The translations under genes were made by a program, and so were the position numbers. From Lentinula raphanica (Eukaryota > Basidiomycota > Agaricomycetes > Agaricales > Omphalotaceae), in the NCBI GenBank assembly GCA_027919835.1, contig JANVFP010000002.1, positions 1,550,001 through 1,614,000 on the forward strand: 64,000 nt of DNA, in the 5' to 3' direction. The notes under the pieces were generated by a model. It saw only the letters and a list, made by a program, of their open reading frames with translations. It did not search any database and was not told where the DNA came from. Below are positions 43,368 to 55,431 of the stretch, one piece after another. Every line of letters starts with the position of its first letter. Positions within the stretch are counted from its first letter, which is position 1.

Positions 43368-44487
43368 ATGGCGGAGGAATGGCAACTCGTCAGCGTCGAC
43401 AACCGAGCATCCTCAGGACATCTAGGAAAACTCAAAAAGTTCTTTTGGAATCCCAGTCGCGCTGTCTCTTTTTTGAAAGCTGTAGTTGTTCCGTCAACAT
43501 ACAAGCTCGATACCAGGACACCTGGAGACCAAGCCAAAGCCCAGAGAGCGGCATTGGAGTGAGTGTGTCGCTGTATAAACTCGATTTCGTAAATTTACTG
43601 ACGTTGGTCTTCATATATGCAGGTCGCAATCCTCAGCGCTTCTCCTCACACTTCCTATCGAGCTTCTACTCATCATTGCTGAGGACCTTGGCAAGGATTA
43701 TCTGCATTTGCTCTGCTTTTCTCTCACTTGCACCTTCTTATGGGAAATCACCGGTCATGCTCGTTATCACTCTCTCTGCTCCGAACTCAAGAAGGAAAGC
43801 TGGTCTGGGAGTCGTATCATTCTCATCGGAGACCGTGCTAAGGGCTTGCCTAAATCCATGCTTACGCACGAAGATAAACAAGAACTGGGACTTCCTCGCC
43901 AACGTAAGGACATCAGATTCAATGTCGCCGGACGTGCATTCTATCGTGTCGCGCAAGATAGTTTTCGAAACTTTTCACATATCCCAAACGACCTCATCCT
44001 TGGTGATCGAAGAGTCCGGACGAACTCGAAACTTAGGGGTGAACTTCTGAATGCCAATCGCAACGAGCAATGTATGCGCTGGATTTCGATTAATCGGGAT
44101 AACTGCGTCCTGAAACGGCAGGATGGGGACTTCTGGATGCTTCGTAATCTCTCGCAACGAGAATATGTCCTCCTTCCCCATTCGCGTGTTTCAAAGGTGT
44201 CCGTGACCCAGGTCCTCTACAGCCTTGTCGGTGAATCCGAATATTCTTACTGTTCCTATTCCGATGGAGACGAAGGAAAATGGGCAGGAGATAGAATTGA
44301 TCTCACAGTCCTCTCGATTCATCAACAAGAGCACGGCAACGACGCGAAATGGATGGATATCACTTTCTATATCATACAGCAGCTGGAGGAGCTGGCATAC
44401 GAAACCGAATTTCCTGAGGAAGTGCGCGCGCTGATGTATGAAGAGGAAGAGGAAGAGGAGGAAGAGGATCTTGAAGAATCGGATTGA
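43368..44487 (+). CDS. F-box-like protein, paralogue 1
   Basis: Two exons, 43368-43558 and 43623-44487, giving 351 residues. The N-terminus (MAEEWQLVSVDNRASSGHLG) is followed, at the start of exon 2, by an F-box-like motif (LLLTLPIELLLIIAEDLGKDYLHLLCFSLTC). F-box proteins select substrates for SCF ubiquitin ligases through Skp1; here the motif is recognisable but not strict. The rest is of unknown fold, with conserved WISINRDNCVLKRQ and LRNLSQREYVLLP. The C-terminus is a run of glutamate (about 14 Glu within the last 20 residues). It is one of a tandem pair with 45269-46348. Confidence 0.75.
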
Positions 44488-45268
44488 CCGGATAGACTTG
44501 TTCGTTGTCCCTAATAACAGCTAATAACCCAATTCTGATGCGGTTCTATCAGAACTTATGTACTCTGAACAATCAACTTCGTCTCAAGTCGTTGCGTCAA
44601 GAATATCCAACTTAGCTGAATGAAGTTGTATGCTCGAGTTGTAATCAGTGTGCAAGAACATGACCTGATGGTCCATAGATGGGAGCCGTTGAAACAACGG
44701 AAACGCCGAGACACTCGTTCAAATGCAGGACGGTATTAGAGGGTGGCCAGTACTTAGCCGCGTGTAGAGGCAAGAGTGCATATATCCACACAGCCACATA
44801 ACACTCGAGTTGAACTCTCTCCGACCACTTTGTTCAACTTTCTCCCGTCATTGGAAGACTTGAACTCTCTAGATCGGGCAGATTTTGAGTCTGATATCAG
44901 TCAGAACCCCGAAGTTGAGTAGAGCTAGGCCCTCCGAAATATCAATTCATCCTCAACCTTCAGCTTCAAGAAGGTAAGGTAAATTCCAACAAACTCAAGG
45001 CTCAAACTTGCTCATTTACAAACATAGGCAGTCAGGGACTCATTGGAATTAGGTTGTGGCGGTCGTTCATGAAATGCAATGAATGTCCGCAACATCGTCG
45101 CACGGCGGACTTCCTCCGAAATTGACGGCGAGACGTCGTAAGGTTCTATGAATTCTCAAGCCCAATGTTCAGGAATCAACGAAGGCTAGTACGCATTATG
45201 TAACTCGAACATTCTCTTTGCTTAGCGATAAGTAGCTCTGCCTTTCATTAACCACCACCAAAGGCATA
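44488..45268. other. Intergenic between tandem paralogues
   Basis: No coding frame with recognisable content. It carries the promoter of the second F-box-like gene. Confidence 0.5.
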
Positions 45269-46348
45269 ATGGTACAACACTGGCAACTGATCAGCATCGA
45301 TAACCGCGCGACTGCAGGTCATTTAGGGGAGATCAAAAGGTTTTTCTGGAGACCGAGTCGCGCTATCTTTCATCTCCCTGCTGTTGCCGTTCCTTTGGCA
45401 TACAAAATCGATAACAGGAGTCCTGGAGATCAAGCCAAAGCTCAGAGAATGGCTTTAGAGTGAGTGCCACCATTCCAATAAGTATCCAAACTTATCATAG
45501 ATTTGCTGACGCTGGGCTTTATGTGTATGTACAGGTCACAACGCTCCTCATTGCTCCTGACACTTCCCTTCGAGCTCCTACTAATCATTGCTGAGGACCT
45601 CGGCAAAGATTATCTGCATTTGCTCTGCTTTTCTCTTACTTGCAGTTTCTTATGGGAGATCACCGCTCATGCGCGTTATCACTCTCTGTGCTACAAACTC
45701 AAGCAGGAAAGCTGGTCCGGGAGTCGGATCATCCTCATCGGAAATCGTTCAAAAAGCTTGCCTAAAACAATGCTTACGAACGAAGAGAAAGAAGAACTGG
45801 GACTTCCTAACGACACCAAATCTAGAATCGTAGCACGTGCACTCTATCATGTTGCTTATGATAGTTTTCAAAAACTCTCACATATACCAAACGACCTCGT
45901 CTTTGGTGATCAGAGAGTCCGGACGAACCCAAAACTTCATGATGAGCTCTTGACCGCCACGGGCAATGAGCGACACATGGACTGGATTTCCATCACTCGA
46001 AAAGACTGCGTCCTACAACGGCAGCATGAGGACTCCTGGATGCTTCGTAACCTCTCAAAACGAGAGTATGTCATCCTCCCCGATTCGGGTTACATCATGC
46101 AATTCCTCTACAATCTTGTTGGCGTTACCGAATATTCTTTTACTGGAACCAAAGGAACATGGGCAGGAGATAGAATCGATCTCACAGTTGACTCAACTCA
46201 TCGACAAGAACATGGCGAGGCTGCGGATTGGATGGATATCACGTCCCGTGTTGCACAGGAACTGGAGTCTCTGGAAGGTGAACATTATTCTGAGGATGAG
46301 CTGATGTACGAATACTCTGATGAGGAATCAGATCTGGAATTGGATTGA
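45269..46348 (+). CDS. F-box-like protein, paralogue 2
   Basis: Two exons, 45269-45459 and 45535-46348, with the same intron position and phase as the upstream copy. The protein (334 residues) starts MVQHWQLISIDNRATAGHLG and keeps the F-box-like stretch LPFELLLIIAEDLGKDYLHLLCFSLTC. Similarity runs over the whole length, but the poly-glutamate tail is replaced by a shorter Asp/Glu/Ser tail. The pair arose by tandem duplication; divergence is concentrated after exon 1 and at the tail. Confidence 0.75.
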
Positions 46349-47095
46349 CTAGATAGGCTTGCTCGTGGTCCTGTGCCCTTATCCAAGCGTGATACATGGG
46401 CCTTGATAGAAGGAGCATGCTGGAACTTTGGAAGAAAAGACTTGGGGTAAGTAAGCAATGTATAGCATGTACTAGGAGAAATAGCCTTGAAAGTTACTCG
46501 ATGTCGAGATGCGGCAAATGATTGTTTGGTTATATCCAGTCGAGTCTTAGTGTGAGAGATACCAATTTGACGGTGTTGCGCTCGTGTAACAAAGAGAACA
46601 TATGGTTGAAAGATCAATGAAGAACAAAGGCAAAGCTAGAAATATGAAACGCGGACAAGACTTGATCAATTTTGGCCGTTCCGGCGGCCTTGGCCAGGCT
46701 TGCAGATTTTCCATTCCTGAAAACGTTTCTCCATTTTTCTTCTGCCATTACTTCCAATTTGTTTTCTTCTCTTGCCCTCTGCTTAGTTTTTCTCTCAAGT
46801 TCTCTGAGAGAAGAGCAATAATGCCGCGCGCCAGATCATTGGTTCGTGATATGTCTCTTTTCAGCGTCGTAAACCTAGCTTTGACCTTTACACCATCATT
46901 TGCTGCTGTAGAAGAATGGTCAGCCCAGCGAAGCATATAATCCTGCGACTTGCTCGATATGCAACGCCGTCATATCCAATAAGACGGACCTCCCTAGACA
47001 CATGAAAATCCACTCCTTGGACCGCGACAAGCTGTGCGTCGTCATATTCATCTACGAACTGATCCTTCAGCATCACTTACGAATGATCTCACAGC
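46349..47095. other. Intergenic, no gene seen
   Basis: Short frames at 46602-46940 show no conserved features. An upstream exon of the zinc-finger gene could lie here, since CACAG directly precedes its ATG, but I cannot support one. Confidence 0.4.
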
Positions 47096-47773
47096 ATGCA
47101 TCGTTGTCCATATCCTGACTGTAGCTTTGAGAATCTGCAGAAATCGAACGTAGAGACGCACATTCGGACGCAGTGAGTCCGTCGAATACTCTCTAGATGA
47201 TCATATTCTCATCTATCTATGATCCACAGTACGAAAAGCAAGACGAACTGCTGTCCAGATTGCGACTTCACCACCGTTGATCCTGGCTCTTTGACTCGTC
47301 ACAGAAAAAGAATACATGGCTATATTCCAAAAATACGTCGTTCGAGACATCCGAAACCACAACCGGACGCTGGAGATACTTCAGAAGCCGGGTCCAAACA
47401 ACTGACACTACGATTCTCTCCATACTCTCACTCACCGAATCAGCCTTCCGAGCTTCCACCCCATTGGGATTCTCAACTCTCTGTCCCTAGCAACTCTCCT
47501 TCCTCGTTCACAGATCTGGTGAACCCGACTCTGCCTCCGCCTCTGTCAGAATGTAGATCTGGGTCTAGGTCTCCGCTCGACTCTCAGCCTCCACCGCAGT
47601 CTAGGTCACGCTCACCGCTAGCCATGAGTGGACATCCATATCCGGTTGCCCCAGCGCGTCAATCGTCACGGTCTCCTGGACCCCAGCGGCGTATCCCCAG
47701 TCCTCCTCTTGACCCTGCGTTGTTGATGAGCGGACCTTCGAGGGCAATTGTGCAACCCACCGGTAGCAGCTGA
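47096..47773 (+). CDS. Small C2H2 zinc-finger protein
   Basis: Exons 47096-47172 and 47230-47773 give 206 residues. Two adjacent C2H2 fingers sit at the N-terminus: CPYPDCSFENLQKSNVETHIRTH and CCPDCDFTTVDPGSLTRHRKRIH. The intron falls inside the first finger (HIRT/H). The rest is Pro/Ser-rich with repeated SRSP-type motifs and no other domain. It probably binds nucleic acid; targets are unknown. The ATG at 47096 is directly before the first finger and a longer 5' exon is possible. Confidence 0.65.
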
Positions 47774-48469
47774 TGAACAAGGATCGTTCATTCAACCTGG
47801 AGCTTTGACATATCATCCATCTAGCTCAGTTTTTTTCTCTTTCTCGCCGCAATCGTCATTCACATAGCCAAGCCACGGGACGTCATGATTTGACACCAAC
47901 CATACACCTTTCTCATGGCACATATGTATAGTCGCCCAAGATAGTCTCTACTTATAATCCATTTAAATCGTTGAGTTTACTTGGCTTCTCCACCTATATC
48001 ATCTCACTATACTCTATTACCTCCTGAACATATCGCATTGGGTTCGCCGCAGGGTCTTATTCATACAGGGAAATCACGGAGATATCACTAGCTAGCGAAT
48101 ACTACTTACAATATTCAAGCTGGTCGTTGGAAAGCACGTCTGACGTCTGGTCCGAATTTGGTTATAGTTGGAGAGAAACAAGTTGAGTTGCCCAACAGCA
48201 ACGTCTTGTATTGGACGAGTCTTCCAAATGGCGAATGGTCAATTCGCGGATGGCAGTCGACCAGTGGCGAAGGATAATACGATGCACATAGAATTATTCC
48301 ATGAAAGCAATAAGGTATGGTAAAATGGACTGTCGGACTTGACGGTAGTACGTTGTTCAACTTCATCTTTCATCGATACTAGTGGGATCCTACTGGATAT
48401 AGAAGTGCACCCAAACCAGGGGGAACTTCCAAGCGGTATGCTTCATACACTCCAGAAAGAAAATATGCA
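47774..48469. other. Intergenic, 3' flanks of two convergent genes
   Basis: Nothing recognisable; the minus-strand frame at 48115-48366 is probably untranslated sequence. Confidence 0.45.
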
Positions 48470-49531
48470 CTAGAATCGCTGGTCAAAACCCTGAGGAGGT
48501 GGAATTGACAATCTCAACTCGTACCCATTATCGAGGATATCACCTAGATGGAGGTTGATCATATCCATCGGGTCCAAAAACTTTTCGTTCTTGATTCGAG
48601 AAAAGATCTGATCGAACCATGGTTTGTAACGGATATATCCTCCATATAACTTGATCCTCGCAATTTGGGCGTCCACTTGTACTCTCGCTACATAGAATGA
48701 GTTTGAACAGATAATAGATATGGACATTGATCACGATGCAGTTAAATTTCACGAACCTGTAGCCAAGATGAAATAGGCATTGAACAACATCAACTGCTCG
48801 TCATTCGACCCGGCGCCTCCAGAAGGCGTCCTATTTGGTCTGGACAATTCGTTATAGAGATAATTTAGAAGGTTGTGAAGATGGGAGTTCCGAGCGTAGA
48901 ACTGGGACCGTCTGATATGATCCATCTTTGTAGACAGTGGAAAGGGATCTACATCACAGTTGAATGCGTGAGCTCAGCTCGAAGACGGGTGACTCTAGAG
49001 AATTAAATGTACCTACCTGGATACTTGTCAACAGGTTTTCTCTCAACGTAGAACAAGACATTTTTCCAGATTGGATCCAGGAACACGTAACGCGAGCACA
49101 ACGAAATCCACTGTTCAAACTGCATATTCTGCTTAGCTATCGAGTCAATCGCATCGCTGCAGGGACGAAGTCAAATTTTGCATCAACTGCGACAATCTCT
49201 GCGTTCTGAGGTATCGGAGCTTGCAGCTGGACATGCGAGGTCGGTGAGGTCGGTGGGTTGGGATTGCTCAATGCAGGCTCTTTTCCGATTGATTTGGACC
49301 AACACAATATGAGCTCAAGTAATACTATACAAGGAACATATCGAACACGATACCTTGGAAGGAATCCCCAGGCCGGGGCTGCTGGGCGTGGGCAACGATT
49401 TCTGACAGCCCCGTGCCAGCGACTTCCTTGCGCTGCTCACGAACACGGAGTTGAATAGGGGAAGCGAGAACTGAGACTATCCCAACGGCGGCGAGGAACA
49501 TCATGCTCCTCAGGACATGTGAAAGAATCAT
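48470..49531 (-). CDS. Predicted secreted protein, family unknown
   Basis: ATG 49531 gives a signal peptide (MILSHVLRSMMFLAAVGIVSVLAS). Later exons on the same strand read SNPNPPTSPTSHVQLQAPIP, QFEQWISLCSRYVFLDPIWKNV, KMDHIRRSQFYARNSHLHNLL, and a last exon ARVQVDAQIARIKLYGGYIR ... GFDQRF ending at 48470. At least four introns are needed, and the one near 49150-49180 is not resolved. No catalytic motif or known domain is seen. Confidence 0.5.
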
Positions 49532-52500
49532 CGTGGATAGGGAGATTTAGAGAGCAAAGTCGAGTCACGAGTGGAAGGTGCAAGTTGTAGCGTTCTTCTG
49601 GGACAAGTTGGAGTGAAGGAAGTACAGTAGGATTTGGAGACCAGCTCTGGGGGGGTTCAGATTATGATCAGTCGATTCTTAAGAGTTCGGAGATACGCTT
49701 AAAATCGCACTGCCATAGACTGCCATATGAGGCTATCATACCGACTCGCACCTTAGTACCCGACCCTGGCGAACCGTGATGCGGCCTGTGATGCGGCTGA
49801 TGCCAGACCCAGTCGATGGAGGATCCGTATCAATTTTCAAATCCGTATCATAAGTACACTGCAAGATATCTCACAACGCACAGCGAACTTCGATGGTGTG
49901 CACAAAATTCAGCTGAAGTCGCCTCTGGTAAGAATCAAAATCCTAGAATGTTGAGATGGTTTGTACGAATCTGTACGGCCTCCATCATTTTACCCCACCA
50001 CGAAAACTACTATGGCCTCAAAACGGCTCCTACTGCAAAGATTTTCAGTAGAATGCTTATCGAGAAATTGTCAGTCGCTACCTACCCAATACTCGTCTCT
50101 TCACCTCAAGATGGCCGACCTCAGGACTCCTCAGGAGTCGGCCTCCAAGAGTAAAATATGAGTTCGTTTAAAAAATGTACGAAAAAAGCCGCAACGGCCT
50201 GGTCCTTTGGATGAACTCGTGTTCGGCTTTCCGCTCAGATTGGTGGTTGTTTTGTACGAAATCACACACAGCAAATGAGTGTATAATTAAAAGTCCTCGA
50301 CGCTTGTTACTCGTAGGACTCGACTAGTGTGAGTCTGCTGTAGTGGGTTGGTAGTGGGCGGTGGGGAGAGAATTCGATTCGCTGAAATTCCCACGACAAT
50401 CCTTTTCTACAGGCGACGACAACTGAGTCAGGACGGTCGGACCACTAAAATCAATGCTCTTTTCTTCTTCGTCCTACTCACAGTGATGTCACAAGCTACA
50501 AAGGTAGACCAGAGCGCGAGAGGTCATGAGGAATGTACGCCAACAAGGTTCGAAAACGTGATCACAACTTGCACTTAATGTTTCCTTCTTCCAAGTTCCA
50601 AGATGTTATTCTCATACCAAGGTCAAGTTGGATGCTGCGTGCTTTGCTACTCTTCAGGATGGACCTATCATAGCTGCGAACGATACAGAACTCGCTTCTC
50701 GAACCTTATAAGAAGGGGACTTGATCGCGTGAGTTTGCATGTTCCACTCGCAATCGCTATCCTGATGATAGATTTGCCGCCGAATTCGAACTTGCACAAG
50801 CGGAAAATCTCTCACATAAATCGAAAGGGATGTTGTCAAAACTATGCACGCTCTAATCAATCTTCAGCCTCAATAACCATCCTATGTAGGTTTTGCATGT
50901 CTGCCTTCGAATACTCACATTGACCTTTGACCTCGAATCCGAATTTTTTGACAGAGAATCTGTTGGTATCAAGATTCGAGGATTACTTAGTCTCCCAAAG
51001 GCAGACAACGTATACCTCTTGACACTTCGAGTCGAGGTATATAGAAGGATTACTCTCATCGACCACATTGGCTCCGAGTTGATCAAAATGATGGGCGACG
51101 TCGACAATGAGAAGGTGACAACTAGTTGCAAGAGAGAACACATTAGTCGTTTAAGGCAGGCTTTCCAAGGACCTCGACTCGGCGTAAAACCGTAAATCAC
51201 AATGGTTCAAGAATCTCGATATCCTCGCAGCGATTTGCCAGGTCAGTTGAACAAGTTAGATTTACTGACTACAAAAATACTCATATTCTCTCATACTCCT
51301 CATGGCCTCGTTTTGACGAGCCGATGAACATTGGAGGCAAAAATCTGCGGTAAAGGGCACTTAACCCGTACGTTTCTCCTACACTGCGCCACACATGCCA
51401 CTTCGTTCCGTAACTTGCCAATGTTCCCAAGGTCGCTTGTTCGCGGTCTTCTGACCTTTCTGACTCGACCCCCTCGGCAAGTTATCGATTCAAAATGCTT
51501 GAATCCCTTAATTACCTCGACTAAGATCCTGACTCACTGCTAGTTCCATGAGGAGATATCAGAACTGCCTTGAGCACGGGAGAAATCATCAAATAGGTTA
51601 GCTTCCCCAGACCACACGTTGCACAGGCAAGGATTTATGCACACCATTGCTTTCCTTGTTGAGAGAGTTAAGCAGATTGCTCAGAAGAAGATCGTCTCCA
51701 CGCGGAACAGGAAAGCACAGGTTGCAGTAGTCTGGAGCCTTGTTGGCCTTGTAAAGTAAGGGTGGGTGTATATCAACCTCGTCGGAAATCATCCCATTTG
51801 TTACTGGTAAGTACACATTGTATTCACAACACAAAAGATGTTACCACCGCCTCTATCGTGGGCGGTACAGGTCCACGGAGGTCTTTGGAATTTGGGCATA
51901 TGCGAACAAGCGTACAATCAGTGAGAAGAATTTTTGTGGGTCCTCGACTGTGAGAGCCTCGACTGTTCAGTTCCGACAGGCTGGAACAAGACAACCGTTG
52001 TTCAGGTTGTTCACGAATGTCAAGGATTGTATTCTTCTTTGAAGCCTTGTAAGTCTTACAATTGTTTTTTTTTTCGGGTAATCATTCTTTCGAATTCTTC
52101 TCTGGGACCACTAAGAATAAGTAATAAACGCCCATTTTGCTACTCAGCTCGCTTCTAATAGGAATGCGATAGGAGAAGATAAGTGGTAAGTACTAAGCTG
52201 TACAAAGGAGCTATCGCCGTTTGTGGCTTTTGTGCAATAGAAAATTTAAGACTGAAATGATCTATCCAAACATATCCGACATGCTATCTATCCAAGATTG
52301 CAAAGGATCGTCCACCTGGACAGCTCATAACGCCCGGAACGAAGGAAGACCTTCTGTTCAATCAAGATGAATCAGAAGATAGGGAACGAGTCAACCGTTT
52401 AACGCTCGGGACCTTCTTCCGCGTGGTATCATCGAGGCAAAATCCAACCCACAGAACCAAAGCAGTCCAAACAACCTTGACATGTGCTCCCCCGTTACAG

Positions 52501-52679
52501 CAAGCCTGAACTCGCCCACAGGAGAACTATAACAGACTGATCAGTATATAATGAGAGTACGATCTGTGCTAAACGAAAAAAATCATCCAACGATTCCCCC
52601 CTGAGCTCTGCCTCATATCAGTGAACTACTACAACTAAGTCTACCCTGTTCAGCTTCGCCCGCTCGTACTACTATCAAT
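49532..52679. other. Gene-poor stretch, possibly holding eroded genes
   Basis: About 3.1 kb without a supportable gene. The best frame is 50893-51195 (+), ~100 residues, with a protein-like composition (SVGIKIRGLLSLPKADNVYL). A short coding-looking stretch lies near 51934-52050. Neither has a start, a signal or neighbours that fit. They may be relics of host genes or exons of a divergent gene I could not assemble. Confidence 0.4.
50893..51195 (+). other. Open frame, uncertain
   Basis: A frame of 100 codons with balanced composition and a terminal stop. No ATG-linked upstream exon was found and no family was recognised. Confidence 0.2.
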
Positions 52680-54486
52680 ATGGAACAAGACTCTGGAATT
52701 TTTGAATATCTCCACACCTTCGGCGACGATGACCACTCGACGTTAGTAGACGTGTTAATGACCTTCTTCTCCGATGCGAACTAAAACGTTGTGTCCAGCG
52801 TCCAGTCTTCAGAAGACTCGGGACACCCGCTGAACGCTGACGTACCGGCGTATGATTTCGGGTTATTCAAGTTCGAGCATACTCCGCTCCGTCTAGAAGA
52901 GCTCTTCATCGAAGACTCCTCGTTATACCCAAGAGGCCCTTTCGGGCTCTATCCAGGGTTCAATCAAGACAACGATAATGTAAGCGCCGTAAGCGATCTG
53001 TCGAACTTCCCTTTGATGATGTACTTCATTCCAGTTCCTCCTCTCACCTCTATCGCCGTTATCGGCGACGCTGTCACCCATATCTACGTCTAGCTATTCC
53101 GAGTTCACCACATTGGACTCGCCAGCCTCCTCCAGGTCCTCCAGGCTGACTAGTCCCCCGGCGTCAATCACGTCGGACTCTCCGTTCTCCAGGCTGACCA
53201 GTCCTCCCGTGTCACTCCCGTCAGACTCTCCATCCTCCATTTTGACTAGCCCCCCGGAATCAATCGCGATGACCTGCTGCACTCCCGCGGACATTTTTTG
53301 TGATTATGATCTGACTGAGGGATCAAATGATTCCGTATATTTCGGCGAAGATGATCGTTCTGACATTGAGCTCGACAGTGAGCTCGAGCGCTGTACATCT
53401 CATGATCTCGGCTCTCCTTCGAGACCAGAATGTGACCAAAACTGGCGCTGCGATGAAATACCTTTGAAACCATATCGTTCTCTAGCCGTGACTGCTTCAT
53501 CGAGTTCGATGAATCACGATGAGCCGTTGACCAAGGGATGCATGAAGATGAAATCCTCGCCTGCTCTATTCATGCACCCGTCTTCCAGCTCGACAAATCA
53601 TGATGATCCGTTGCTCAAAGGAAGCATGGGGATGAAGTCATCTCCTGCCACTTCATTCATGAACCCTTCTTCTTCAAGATTGACGAATCACGATGAGCCG
53701 TTGAACAAGGCAAGCACGAAGAAAAGTCGGGTTGTGAAACAAAATGTCAATACTCCTACCTATACATTGTCGAATTCTTCTCTATTACCATCGTCTCAAT
53801 CAATTACAAAAGCTGGCACGTCTTCCGGTGCTAGATCAATTACACCGCAAGACGGCGAGGAAACAGAAATCACCCGTCGCCTTGTCGCCTCCCATCATCG
53901 GAAGGCCAAGCAGGCTGTTGTCTATCGAGAAGTGGACAGTGATGACGAAAAGGAGTTCTCTGAATATGAGGACAGCGGTGAAACTTTCGACGACGAGGAC
54001 GATTATGATGATGAGAACATTACCTCTAGGAAAAGGAGGAGGGGCGGCTATTTCCACAAACAACAATCTCTTTCTAACCAGTACTTTGCTCCACAACAAC
54101 GTACTGGTAAGAAGGCGAGGTTGCATGTGGACGTTGGTGGTGATCCCCCATACGAGAGGTCCTCATCAGAACCAGGACCAAGTGGATCAAATGGTGGTCA
54201 AAGGAAGAAAGGGACAAAGCGAAAGCAAAGACGACAGAGTTCTAATAACAGGGCGAAAAAGTGTGAGAAGATCTGGAAGTGCCAGGAATGTGGGACAACA
54301 TTCACCCGGGATTATGACCTTTCACGGCACCAGCTATCTTCCTGCAATGAATTTCGTCAGGAATTTCCATGCAGATATTGCTCAAAACCTTTTTCACGAC
54401 TAGACGCTTGCAAGAGGCACGAAGAATCAGATACTAAACAATGTATGATGAAAAGGTGGCTTCGCATCGTTAGTAGTACCCCATGA
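52680..54486 (+). CDS. C2H2 zinc-finger transcription factor with internal repeats
   Basis: Exons 52680-52741, 52799-52979 and 53035-54486 give 564 residues. The N-terminus (MEQDSGIFEYLHTFGDDDHS) is acidic. A serine/proline region has three LTSPP repeats in a row (53145-53260), followed by three ~30-residue repeats (NHDEPL / KMKSSPA / MHPSSS pattern; 53510-53715). An acidic stretch precedes a basic segment (RKRRRGG; KKGTKRKQRRQ). The C-terminus has two zinc fingers: CQECGTTFTRDYDLSRH then C, and CRYCSKPFSRLDACKRH then C. It is likely a DNA-binding regulator in the nucleus; targets are unknown. The layout resembles small basidiomycete C2H2 factors. Confidence 0.75.
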
Positions 54487-54917
54487 ACGAAACCTGTAGT
54501 ACTAGCAGTCTATATTTATCAATACTTCGTAAAATACTTAGTTGTATCTCTACGGACACAATCATAGTGCGGTCATTGGCTCTCAGCTGTTTCTTATCGA
54601 CATGAAAATCAGCGAGTGATACTTTAAGTATAGTGCACTGTGAACATGAGGCTGAGCATGACTTGCTAGCGCTGACTCCGCTGAGGTCCCTTCTTTCCTC
54701 TTTCATTTACCTTCTCCCGAATGTCACTATCATCATGTTGAACTCTCGGATTCAAAGCTGCAGTTCTTTATGTGCCTTGCGGGTCCTAATTCTCATGGGA
54801 GCTTCTATGTACATATCATAACCTTCATAAGCACGCCGTGAAGGTCGGCGAAAGATGTACTATCACAGTAGTTCGTGGTCGATGATCGTCTAATCAGCTC
54901 TGATCAGTCGACAACGC

Positions 54918-55280
54918 TTACAGACGGAGATTTGAGGCTGTATCAAGTACCCTGAGTCCAACAGCAGTGACCGCAGTGACAGCACTAGCCACTAACACCT
55001 TCAGACGCTCGCATCTATCTTCGAAAGTGAGAACGAACATGAGGTCGATGGGAGCGAGGAATAAGACAGATCGGAATTTGAATGGTAGAAAGAGTCGTGG
55101 AACTTGAAGAAACCACTTGGTCGGAAAATGAAAAATCAACGTTGTTCGAATGGCAATAATGGCAACTGCTACAAGATGTAGAAAAATACCTTCTACCTTC
55201 ACTGCCTCAGCTAGTTCAATTGTTCCAATATGTTGAACTGCTTCGTCGCATGAGCAGTCAGAGAAGCATTGTATGGCCAT
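54918..55280 (-). CDS. Small hydrophobic orphan frame
   Basis: ATG 55280 opens a 120-residue frame with long hydrophobic stretches (VEGIFLHLVAVAIIAI; FLPFKFRSVLFLAPIDLMFVL). It might be a small membrane protein or chance. It lies alone between two genes, with no intron signals needed. Confidence 0.25.
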   Translation of the reverse strand: MAIQCFSDCSCDEAVQHIGTIELAEAVKVEGIFLHLVAVAIIAIRTTLIFHFPTKWFLQVPRLFLPFKFRSVLFLAPIDLMFVLTFEDRCERLKVLVASAVTAVTAVGLRVLDTASNLRL

Positions 55281-55431
55281 TGATCTAGTTCACAAGTGTT
55301 AATGTACAATGTTGAACCTGAGTAAAACAGATTCCATGTTTTCAAAATGAAGCTGGTTCAAGGATTGTAGCCCTTTGCAGCCGTTAGCAAATCAAACTTC
55401 TACCAGCTGATACCTCTGGCAAAATATTCCA

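Noticed and set aside
48115..48366. 83-codon frame downstream of the secreted gene
   Set aside because: No conserved features; it lies in the likely 3' untranslated region.
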